Of a DNA stretch of 22,369 nt, positions 1 to 8,813 are shown piece after piece. The notes beneath the pieces are model-generated. The model was not told the DNA's origin. It saw nothing but the letters and a program-made list of their open reading frames with translations, and ran no database searches. Position 1 is the first letter of the stretch, and each line of letters opens with the position of its first letter. The position numbers and the translations under genes are program-made. Source of the stretch: Silene noctiflora (lineage: Eukaryota > Streptophyta > Magnoliopsida > Caryophyllales > Caryophyllaceae); contig VHZZ01000029.1 of assembly GCA_009801015.1 (NCBI GenBank), positions 30,990 to 53,358 of the forward strand. The letters are read 5' to 3'.

Positions 1-401
1 GTGTGGTGGTGGAGATGGGGTGGTGCTTTGTGTGTTGTTGCGGCTGTTGTTGTATGCGTATATAGTTACTGACCCTGTTTGGTGTTTTCCTGTTGTCTTC
101 TTTGTGTTGTGTCTGTCGTGATCCTTATGGTGAGCAGTCAGTCTTATCAAGTTGCCTTTGGGATCTTGCTGGGTGTCGGAGGGACGAGTTGCCACGAGTC
201 ACGACGGTTTAGTTATGTAGTTGATAGTAGCATGAGTTGTATTTCCTTTCTTTTGTCTATGACTTGTAATAACTTGTAATAACATTAAATGTTCTTTTAT
301 CGATGTTTGATCATTACTTTGCCTCGGGTAACCGAAATGGTAACGCCCTTATCTGTTTGGGAAGGTCTTGTTAAGGCTTCTTGGTAGATGGGGGTGTTAC
401 A
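1..401. mobile_element. 3' end of an LTR (Ty3/gypsy type)
   Basis: Non-coding sequence that ends in GGGGGTGTTACA at 390-401, the TG...CA-type terminus usual for plant Ty3/gypsy (Tekay/Del-like) LTRs. Just upstream is a stretch with TCGGGTAACCG and GGTAACGCCCTTA (about 323-352), which I associate with these LTRs from general familiarity, not a search. At 402 the sequence changes abruptly into satellite monomers, which fits insertion into the array. The matching LTR start and the second target-site copy lie outside the window, so family and length cannot be settled. The short open frame at 79-279 has no recognisable protein and is taken as chance. Confidence 0.55.
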
Positions 402-3400
402 GTGTATTATATACTTCAATTTGAGCCACTTAGAAGTCGTACCGGGTCATGTTTATTTTTCTCCCGATTTTTCCACCACGTGTCGAGGTCCGCCACAGGA
501 GTTATCCTATTCGATTTTAGCGCCAAATAACAAATATTAATCAGTTTTTTCATGATTATTGAATTTTCACCTCAGGCTGGTTTATCGCATACCGGCGGCC
601 TCAAATGTCCTTTATTTCTCCTCAAAATTTGTGTGGCTGCTTTATCTGACTTGAGGAAGCCTCACTGCAACTTCTAGACATTTTAGCTCCCCGACTCCGA
701 TTACCCAAAACCGTGTATTTTACACACACTTTAATTTGACTCGTTCAAGATGTCGTACCGGGTCACATTTCTTTTTCTCCCAATTTTTCTACCACGTGTC
801 CGGGATCACTTTAGGACTTACCATATTCAATTTCAGCCCCAAATAACAAGTATTAATTCATTTTTCACGATTAACCTATTTTCGGCTCATGCTGATTTAT
901 CGCATACCGGCAACCATCAAATGTCCTCTGTTACTCCTCAAAATTTTTGTGCCTGTTTTATCTAACCAGAGGAAGCCTTAAAGAAATTTCTAGACATTTT
1001 TGTTCTGGAGCCTGAAATCCCGAAAACTGTCTATTATATATACACTTCGTTTTGAATCATTCGGGAGGTCGTACCGGGTTACGTTTCTTTTTCTCCCAAT
1101 TTTTCTACCACGTGTTTGGGGTTACATTAACAACTATCATTTTCGATTTCAGCCCCAAATAACAAGTATTAAATCATTTTTCACGGTCATACAATTTTAA
1201 GACGAGGCTGAGTTATCGAATACTGGGATTCTCAAATGTCCTCTATTGAACCTCAAAATTTGCGTGGACGCTTTATCTAACCTAAGGAAGCTTTCGTACA
1301 ATTTCTGTACATTTTTATTTCGGGACCCTATAATCCTGAAAACGGTGTATTATAACACTTAGATTTAAGTCGTTCGGGACGTCCAACCGGGTCACGTTTT
1401 TTTTTTCTCCCGATTTTTCTACCACGTGCCCGGGGGTCACTTTAGGAGTTATCATACTCAATTTAAGCCCCAAATAACAAGTATTTCCTCTGTTCTTAAA
1501 CAATAGAAATTTTCATTTCACAAGGTGAGCCTTTGAATTCAATTTATACAAAAATATATTGGTTGAACAATTATAAAACGGATAAAAATTACACCATAAA
1601 ATTCTTTACGAATAGAGCTTTAATATGAGTATACATTTCAACATATTTAGTCATATATTTTGAGAGATATTGAAGAGAGAAGTAAGTGTCTCGAAAAGTG
1701 AGAATGAGAATTAAAAAAGAAGAGAGGGAGTATTAATTCATTTTTCAAGGTTATCCTATTTTCGGCTGATGCTGATCTATCGCATATCGGCACCATCAAA
1801 TGTCCTCTATTGCTCCTCAAATTTTGTGTGCCTATTTTATCTAACCCGAGGAAGCCTTCGTGAAATTTCTAGACTTTTTTGTTCCGGGTCCCTGAAATCC
1901 CGAAAACCGTGTATTATACACTTAATTTTGAATCTTTCGGGAGGTTGTACCGGGTTACGTTTCTTTTTCTCCCAATTTTTCTACCACGTGTCTGGGTTAC
2001 ATTAACAGTTGTCATTTTCAATTTCAGCCCCAAATAACAAGTATTAAATCATTTTTCACGGTTATCCTACTTTCAGACGAGACTGATTTATCGCATACCG
2101 GGACTATCAAATGTCCTCTATTGGACCTCAAAATTTGTGTGACCGCTTTATCTAACCTAAAGAAGCCTTCGTGCAATTTCTAGACATTTTTGTTCTGGGG
2201 CCCTGTAATCCTGAAAACGGTGTATTATACATTTAGATTTGAGTCGTTGATCGGGACGTCCAACCGGGTCACGTTTTTTTTTCCTCCCGATTTTTCAAAC
2301 AAGTGTCCGGGGTCACTTTAGGAGTTACCATATTCAATTTAAACCCCAAAATAACAAGTATTAATTCATTTTTCAAGGTTATCCTATTTTCGGCCGATGC
2401 TGATTTGTCGCATACCGGCGCCATCAAATGTCCTCCATTGCTTCTCAAAATTTGTGTGTCTCCTTTATCTAACCCGAGGAATCTTTCGTGAAATTTTTGT
2501 ACATTTTTGTTCCGGGGCCCTGAAATTCTGAAAATCGCGTATTATACACTTCGTTTTGAATCTTTCGGGAGGCCGTACCGGGTTACATTTCTATTTCTCC
2601 CAAATTTGCTACCACGTTTCCGGGGTCACTTTAGCAGTTATAATTTTCGATTTCAGCCCCAAATAACATGTATTAAATCATTTTTCACGGTTATCCTATT
2701 TTCAGACGAGACTGATTTATCGCATACTGGGACTCTCAAATGTCCTCTATTGGACCTCAAAATTTGTGTGACCGCTTTATCTAACCTAAGGAACCCTTCG
2801 TACAATTTATGGACATTTTTGTTCCGGGACCCTGTAATCCTGAAAACCGTGTATTACACTTAGATTTGAGTCGTTCGGGACGTCCAACCGGGTACGTTTC
2901 TTTTCCTCCCGATTTTTCTACCACGTGCCCGGGGCCATTTTAGGAGTTACCATATTGAATTTCAGCCTCAAATAACAAGTAGTAATTCATTTTTCAAGGT
3001 TATCCTATTTTCGGCCGATGCTGATTTATCGCATACCGGCACCATCAAATGTCCTCTATTGCTTCTCAAAATTACTTCATCTAACCCGAGGAAGCTTTGG
3101 TGAAATTTTTGTATATTTTTGTTTCGGGTCCCTGAAATCCTGAAATCCGCGTATTATATATACTCTTCATTTTGAATATTTCGGGAGGTCATACCGGGTT
3201 ACGTTTTTATTTATCCCAATTTTTCTACCATGTGTCCGGGGTCACTTTAGCAGTTACTATTTTCGATTTCAACCCCAAATAACAAGTATTAAATCATTTT
3301 TCACGATTATCCTATTTTCAGATGAGAGTGAGTTATCGCATACCGGGAATCTCAAATGTCCTCTACTGGACCTCAAAATTTGTGTGGCCGCTTTATCTAA

Positions 3401-3944
3401 ACTAAGGAAGCCTTCATGCAATTTATGGACATTTTTGTTCCTGGACTCTCGAAGCTGACGATCGTGTATTATACACTTAGCATTGAGTCGTTCGGGAGGT
3501 CCTATCGGGTCACGTTTCTTTTCTGCCGATTTTTCTACCACGTGTACGGGGTCACATTAGTAGTTAACATATTCGATTTACAAGTATTAGTTCATTTTTC
3601 ACAATTATCCTATTTTCGGCCGATGCTGATTTATCGTATACCGGCACCCTCAAATCTCTTCATTGCTCCTCAAATTTTATGTGGCTGCTTTATCTAACCC
3701 GAGGAAGCTTCCATGAAATTTTTGGACATTTTTGCTCCGAAATCCCGGAAACCGTATATTACTTTTCAATTTAAGTCGGTCTTGAGGTCGTACCTGTTTA
3801 AATTTCTTTTTCTTCCCGGTCTTTTTACCACGTGTCCGGGGTTACTGCAGGAGTTACTCTATTTGATTTTAGCCAAAAATACAAATATTAATCCATTTTT
3901 CATGATTATCTAATTTTCAACCAAAACTGTTTATCGCATACCAG
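402..3944. repeat. Satellite array, ~300-317 bp monomers in A/B dimers
   Basis: Tandem array read from a recurring landmark (the CAAATAACAAGTATTAA segment). The landmark TATT(A) begins at 535, 851, 1167, 1482/1731 (split by an inserted MITE), 2042, 2359, 2671, 2980, 3287, 3585 and 3886, giving periods of 316, 316, 315, 311, 317, 312, 309, 307, 298 and 301. From 851 on, two variants alternate. A copies (851, 1482/1731, 2359, 2980, 3585) carry TTAATTCA and CCGATGCTGA-like sequence and CCCGAGGAAG. B copies (1167, 2042, 2671, 3287) carry TTAAATCA, AGACGAGACTGA and CCTAAGGAA. The first copy and the last partial copy are more diverged. Short open frames in both directions are by-products of the repeat; none resembles a protein. 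I cannot assign the satellite to a named family. Confidence 0.9.
1484..1729. mobile_element. Stowaway-like MITE inserted in a satellite monomer
   Basis: A 246-bp segment absent from all other monomers. It is flanked by TA dinucleotides (1482-1483 and 1730-1732 region, GTATT on both sides). The left end TTCCTCTGTTCTT and the reverse complement of the right end, CTCCCTCTCTTCTT, form an imperfect terminal inverted repeat of the CTCCCTCYGTTC type typical of plant Stowaway (Tc1/mariner-derived) MITEs, whose target site is TA. The interior is AT-rich and non-coding. Monomer sequence resumes cleanly after it (TATTAATTCATTTTTCAAGG). Confidence 0.75.
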
Positions 3945-4552
3945 TAATTGGATAAGGTGAAACTAGGATTTTAAAGGGTACCATAAATTGCCGATTTATA
4001 TGAATCTTTTATAACATGTGGTATAATTGTTAGACCGGTTTAGTTAATAAGTGAGCCAAATTATATTTATATATGCCAATCTACGCCTAAAAAATTGTCA
4101 AATCCACGTTTTTAAAAGATATCTGAACGAAATTTCTCTTTATTTACCTTATACTCTTATCTCGAATCCACATTTTTAAAAGATTGGAATTCAAACTAAA
4201 CCATATATTTCCTCTTAAACAAATAAACCCGCCAAAAACTCAACCTGATTAAGTGCGGTTCAGCTCAGTCTAGGCTAAATCATCTTAAGTTTTCAAGAAT
4301 TCAGGCGGGATAATATCAACCACTTCCGATTCCCGGTGAAGTTCGTGATCTCTACTCGGATAGTCGGATGAACGCCCGATCATATTCGAGTTTTTTATTC
4401 GGGTGCAAGTCGAGTCAGTTTTGCTAGACCCATCAAATCCAATACCAATTCTTAATTCTCCACCCCATTCTCTCCTTCATAGATTCTCCATTCTCCTATC
4501 TCCATTTTTTACCACCATTGAAATACACTTCTTCTTCTTCACAACATCACAA
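3945..4552 (+). promoter_or_regulatory. Upstream region of the Y3IP1-like gene
   Basis: Non-coding interval between the satellite and the first ATG at 4553. It is AT-rich up to about 4230. From about 4440 to 4550 it becomes pyrimidine-rich (runs of TTCTCC, CTCC, CTTCTTCTTC), as in a plant 5' leader or Y-patch core promoter. No convincing TATA box lies at a useful distance from this leader. An in-frame extension upstream would have to begin at a GTG (4403) and is not a credible eukaryotic start. The transcription start was not determined. Confidence 0.4.
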
Positions 4553-7500
4553 ATGTTGAAATCCATACATTTTCACCTTCCAAACACCTTTCTCTCTCCT
4601 CCACCTCCTTCTCTCTCTAAACCCACCTCACTCACTTCACTCAAAAAACCCACTTCATTTCACTCAGCACAATTCAAAAACACAAGAATCTTAGCTGTTC
4701 TAGATGATAGTGGGCCCATTGAACTATCACCTGATGTTCCCTCCATTTTTGCAACTAATGACGATCCTACCCCTCTTCAAGTCACTACTAGTGTCCTCCT
4801 TACTGGGGCTATTTCTGTCTTTCTCTTTCGGGCTGTTCGCCGTAGAGCTAAACGGGCTAAAGAGCTGGTAATTATTGTTTGGTTTGGTAATTGTGTTATT
4901 TTGTGTGATGGGTTTTGTAAATTGGGTTCATTTGACTGTTTTAAATGATGATTCATGTCAGCCGACTCCAAATCATTTCGGGTTTAAGGCTCTGATGTTG
5001 TTCTCGTTGTTGGTTTCGTAATTTGGTTAAAAAGTTCAATTCTTGTTGATCATAGAATTGTTATAGCATATGAATGAATGTAGATTAATTTCTAGCAATT
5101 TGCTGAATGATTGGGTTATTGTGATCAGTAAGGAGCTGCTTTGATGAATTGAGGAGATGGGTTTTGTTTATTGTGTTTGATTGACGGTTTCAGATGATGA
5201 TTCATGTCAACCGACCTCAAATCATTTTGGGACTAAGGCTCTGATGTTGCTGTCGTTGTTGGTTTCGTAGTTTGGTTAAAAAGTTCAGTTCTTGTTGATC
5301 ATACAGCTGATATAGCATGTGAATGAATGTAGATTAATTTCTAGCAATTTGGTGAAGGAGCTGTTTTGATGAATCGGGGAGATGGGTTTTGTTTATTGTG
5401 TTTGATTGACGGTTTCAGATGATGATTCATGTCAACCGACCTCAAATCATTTTGGGACTAAGGCTCTGATGTTGTTGCCGTTGTTGGTTTCGTAGTTTGG
5501 TTAAAAAGTTCAGTTCTTGTTGATTATACAGCTGATATAACATATGAATGAACGTAGATTACTCCCTAGTAATTTGATGGACGATTGCTTATGGTGCTAT
5601 GTATTCCCGCCGTCTCAATAATTTGTTTAACTTTGATTAAATTGTCCCTTACTGAGAATAGAAAAGCTAAACAAGGTGGTCTAATTTTTCTTGTTATGTT
5701 TGAGTGGACTAGTTCTTCTTTGGTTTTGGATTATGATGAAACAAGGTAGAATGGCTCACTAGAGTAATTGAGATTTCTTTTATGAGAAGTAGTCGACACT
5801 CAATGCAGTTCTCGACTCAATCTGCAAGGTTGCGTACATTCGACACCTCTTACATTGTCATTTGCAGAATTGCAAGAGCCCGTGAGAGTGTGAGATACCG
5901 GGGGTAATGTTGTTCGTGTTGTTTTTGCTGTGCTTGAGTGGAAGTGACTAGTTTAATTGGATTAAAATTACCTCAATACTCTAAAGAGGCTTAAGTCGGG
6001 TGAGAGGAGTTAGATGAATGTAGCATTATTCCTTGTAGTAGCCGCTAAACTGTCTTTTATTGGGGAAAGAAGAGTGAAACTTTTGATGAACGATGATCTT
6101 ACTTCTATGTAGTTTACATCGGAGTAGTTTACAACTTTACAATTACATTGAAATGCCGTGTTCCTTCACTGTCAAAAAAGTTTGTGTCTTGCTTATGATT
6201 ATCGTAAGATTAGTACAAGTGTGGTTTGATTATATAGGAATGGATAGTATAATCAATTGTGAGGCTCATTGAAAACGATTTCAGTTTTTATTTTCAACTG
6301 AAATAGTACATTGCTATATGGTTCTTATATATGTGGACTTATCGCGTATAATCCAGATTAAGGATTTCTGTGAAATGGATATAAGCCTATTATCCAGTTC
6401 CGTTCTTAATGGTACTCACAGAGTCGCAGTTGCTGCGCGTAAGTGCAAATGTGTTTTAACCACATGGTATAGTAATTGAGTTATTTATTGTTTCAACAGT
6501 TCCATACTTGTTTTTGTAGCTAAAGGAGTCGAAAGTTGACATTAAATCTACAACTAGTTCTATAATGCAGAATTTTCCTGCAATGCTTTTGTTCGCAATG
6601 CTTATTTACATTGAAAACTGCTGTGGTCGTAGAGAATGAGGTCCACGGGTGTAAAAACGTTGAAGGAGGAGGCATTGGATAGCTTGAAAGCAATGGGAAC
6701 AATCTCCATCGAACCTGCTAAAAAGGACCCGTCCCCTGCTCAGGCTATTTTAGGAGGAATCGCCGCTGGTGTTATTGCTCTAGTTTTGTACAAGTTCACT
6801 ACTACTATTGAAGCAGCTCTTAATCGCCAAACTCTTTCTGATACCTACTCGGTTTGTCCCTTCTCTACTCTTTTCTTCCGAGGCTACATTAATAGAGAAG
6901 CTTATGCCATTGCTACTTTTTGGCTAGTTGCTTTACGGAAAAATTCTATTATTTCTCGTTTGTGCCTTTAGTCCATGTTAGAATAATAGATGTACTTAGT
7001 TTCTATTTCTGTAAAATACGGAGTATGTGCCAGTATCGAAAACTAGATATTTCTACCATTTTCAAAGCAAATGAATGAAACTATATCCAACAAAGCTGTC
7101 GGGGGAGGATGGTCATTCACACATAAACTTATTCTTCTGTGAGATGGTCTCAATCGATGTCAGCTACCTTAGCCGGTAACTTCATCGAGTGATACTCATA
7201 ACCTAGGTTTTGAAATCTGTCGACATCAAACTGCCCTTATGGGCTTATGGCTCCATTTACGCCTCAGAATGTATCAGTTTTGACTAGGATTTGTGTTCCC
7301 GATCTTCATGAGGTTTTTCATGTGATTGGAAGATGACCCACTCTTGCTTTCTTTTCCCCAAAATTTCAGGTTCGTCAGATTACCGTGACAATAAGGTAAG
7401 TATGAAATACTCGGTATTTTAGTTCTCTCTCAAGATCTTTGGGTGACAACTCCTAAACCTTCTCCTCACTCCCATTTGCAGGACTTTCATCAACGGAATG

Positions 7501-7701
7501 TGTTACCTGGCAACATTTGTATTCGGACTCAATTCTATCGGTCTATTCTTGTATTCAGGACAGCTCGCTCTTAACTCGCTTTTTAAAGACTCCGCAGATG
7601 GTGATACCAAAACTACAGTCAGAGAGGAGGCTACTACCCCTGACCTTTCTTCTCAAAGTCCAAACAACAAAGACAATAGCGACACCGATCAAACTTCATA
7701 A
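4553..7701 (+). CDS. Y3IP1: Chloroplast membrane protein, Y3IP1/CEST-like (DUF3082), 4 exons
   Basis: Exons inferred from splice signals and continuity of the protein: 4553-4867, 6633-6851, 7370-7395 and 7482-7701, 780 nt, 259 residues. Introns begin GTAATT, GTTTGT and GTAAGT and end GTCGTAG, TTTCAG and TTGCAG. Residues 1-47 are rich in Ser/Thr/Pro with basic and no acidic residues, as in a chloroplast transit peptide. Hydrophobic segments lie at about 80-93, 143-158 and 193-217, with a basic stretch RRRAKRAKEL at 96-105 and a conserved-looking core NRQTLSDTYSVRQITVTIR at 169-187. The tail from 222 is polar. From memory this core resembles the plant Y3IP1/CEST family, a thylakoid protein that works with Ycf3 in photosystem I assembly and is linked to stress tolerance. 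The family name is recognition without a search; gene structure is firmer than function. The usual family length is similar, to my knowledge near 280 residues. Confidence 0.7.
4908..5590. repeat. Three tandem ~225-250 bp repeats in intron 1
   Basis: Three similar copies lie inside the first intron of the Y3IP1-like gene. The landmark GATGATTCATGTCA starts at 4947, 5196 and 5421, offsets of 249 and 225. Each copy runs from GATGGGTTTTGT (about 4908, 5154, 5379) through ATTTTGGGACTAAGGCTCTGATG-like sequence (first copy more diverged) to the TGAATGWAYGTAGATTA region. Copies 2 and 3 are closer to each other than to copy 1, suggesting a second, later duplication. No coding potential. Confidence 0.85.
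5600..5645. mobile_element. Stowaway-like terminus, solitary
   Basis: TATTCCCGCCGTCTCAATAA at about 5600-5619 resembles the TACTCCCTCCGTCTC end of Stowaway-like MITEs and is followed by the usual TTTGTTTAACTTTGATTAAA-type interior. I could not find a matching opposite end nearby in the intron, so this may be a truncated or decayed element. Confidence 0.35.
5824..5925 (+). mobile_element. Au-like SINE 3' remnant in intron 1
   Basis: The segment GCAAGGTTGCGTACATTCGA, then a stretch around ATTTGCAGAATTGCAAGAGCC and ACCGGGGGTAATGTTGTTCG, follows the layout I know for plant Au-type SINE 3' regions (GGTTGCGTACA...GGGAGCC...GGGGTAATGTTGTT). The tRNA-like head is not evident and target-site repeats were not found, so it is an old or truncated copy. 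Identification is by recognition only. Confidence 0.45.
7370..7395 (+). other. 26-nt microexon of the Y3IP1-like gene
   Basis: Between TTTCAG and GTAAGTATG lies a 26-nt exon that supplies VRQITVTI plus two bases of an Arg codon. Both bordering introns have good acceptor or donor signals. It joins phase 0 upstream (after TCG, Ser178) and phase 2 downstream (AG+G gives Arg187 before TFINGM). Without it the reading frame between exons 2 and 4 is lost, so its inclusion is required for the protein. Confidence 0.8.
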
Positions 7702-8813
7702 TCTAAGCTCTGATAGAGTAGATACATTCTCTAGTATGTAAATTGTAAAGTCCCATTTTAATCATTCTTGAGAGACCGAGCACAACTACTGTAATATCTT
7801 ACAGATCGGTTTAATACCAGTTTATGACCTGTATTTTTTTTTTGCCTTACATGCTGGTCAGTAAAATTTCAAATCGACTGATATCTCATAATCCTCGTTT
7901 ATTTTCAAACCTAACGCGGTCTCATAGCAAAACCGTCTCATACAAGATTTTGTAATTTTGTAATCTGACAATGACCAGAACATTGATTTTATCTGGTGCA
8001 TTTAAATCAACTTTTATTGCCACTTTCTGCCTGAATGCCTGCAACAATCACTAGCAAATAAATAAAGCAGCAAATTTCAACATGCAAACTGAAAAGATGG
8101 AAAAAGAAAGGTATTCCACTGAGTAAAGCATTTGCAGCCTAGTCTTGCATCCCATGAATGAGGTTTGAAAAACATTGCTCCGGCATCGGTTTCCGTTTCC
8201 GTTTCCGTTTCCGATATCCACCCGAATAATTATGTACTCGTATTAGTTATATTTAGTTATACAATCAGTTAAAAATATAGAAACTACCTGGAAATAAGTT
8301 CCCGGATCTGTACAATAATGATCCCCGGGATTGACAATTCCGTCCCAGCTAAGCGACTGGTTTACCTTTCGACATTGATCGTGATTCAGCAAGACTGATA
8401 AGCTCACATTAATCAAGTACATGATGGTCTTACATCATCAATAATACAACCCACACTGTGGACCCAATGATCACTACTGTTAGGAATGTCTATTGAAGTA
8501 AATGATTGATCTTCAATAGCTCAGAATGCATTCAAGACCATATGGGCATTGGCATTAAGTAAGGTCGACACGATTAGTCGAATCTGAATAACATAGGTCG
8601 GAACAAGAACGATTCACCATCTCGGAAAAATAATACCTAAACTCGTCAATACGATTGTCAAAGTACACACATTCATTCAAAGAGAGAAACTATCTGATCT
8701 ACTAGTAATACAATCCTATTCCTGAAGATATGTAACATCTAAACAAACCAGATAACATGAATATAGCAAGTCGAATTTACAAATGAAATGAACTGTCAAA
8801 GAACGGGTTTTAT
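7702..8813. other. Convergent intergenic interval
   Basis: Region between the stop of the + gene and the stop of the - gene, expected to hold both 3' UTRs. It contains short MITE-like pieces (GCGGTCTCATAGCAAAACCG around 7916-7935 followed by GTCTCATACAAGATTTTG), an AATAAA-type hexamer near 8058-8065 (AATAAATAAAG), and four TTTCCG hexamer units at about 8190-8213. A local inverted repeat around ATTGAAGTAAATGATTGATC (about 8491-8520) is weak. No open frame of note. Confidence 0.4.
8190..8213. repeat. TTTCCG hexamer microsatellite, ~4 units
   Basis: GGTTTCCGTTTCCGTTTCCG and one further unit. A simple perfect hexanucleotide repeat in the shared 3' interval of two convergent genes. Confidence 0.85.

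Noticed and set aside
750..3913. Several open frames of 60-118 codons on both strands between 750 and 3913
   Set aside because: They recur at the satellite period, shift between monomers and look like translations of the repeat; none has a recognisable domain.
402..3944. CRISPR array as an explanation for regular repeats
   Set aside because: Units are about 310 bp with no unique spacers in a plant nuclear context; this is a satellite.
4403..4552. In-frame 50-codon N-terminal extension of the Y3IP1-like protein
   Set aside because: It would start at GTG, not ATG, and lies in a pyrimidine-rich leader; the ATG at 4553 gives a normal transit peptide.
4868..4948. Continuation of exon 1 to the stop at 4948
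   Set aside because: The frame passes a GTAATT donor and turns into low-quality sequence; splicing to 6633 restores the conserved protein.
6852..6971. Continuation of exon 2 to the stop at 6971
   Set aside because: The GTTTGT donor at 6852 followed by the 26-nt exon gives the expected SVRQITVTIRTFING continuity, which the read-through lacks.
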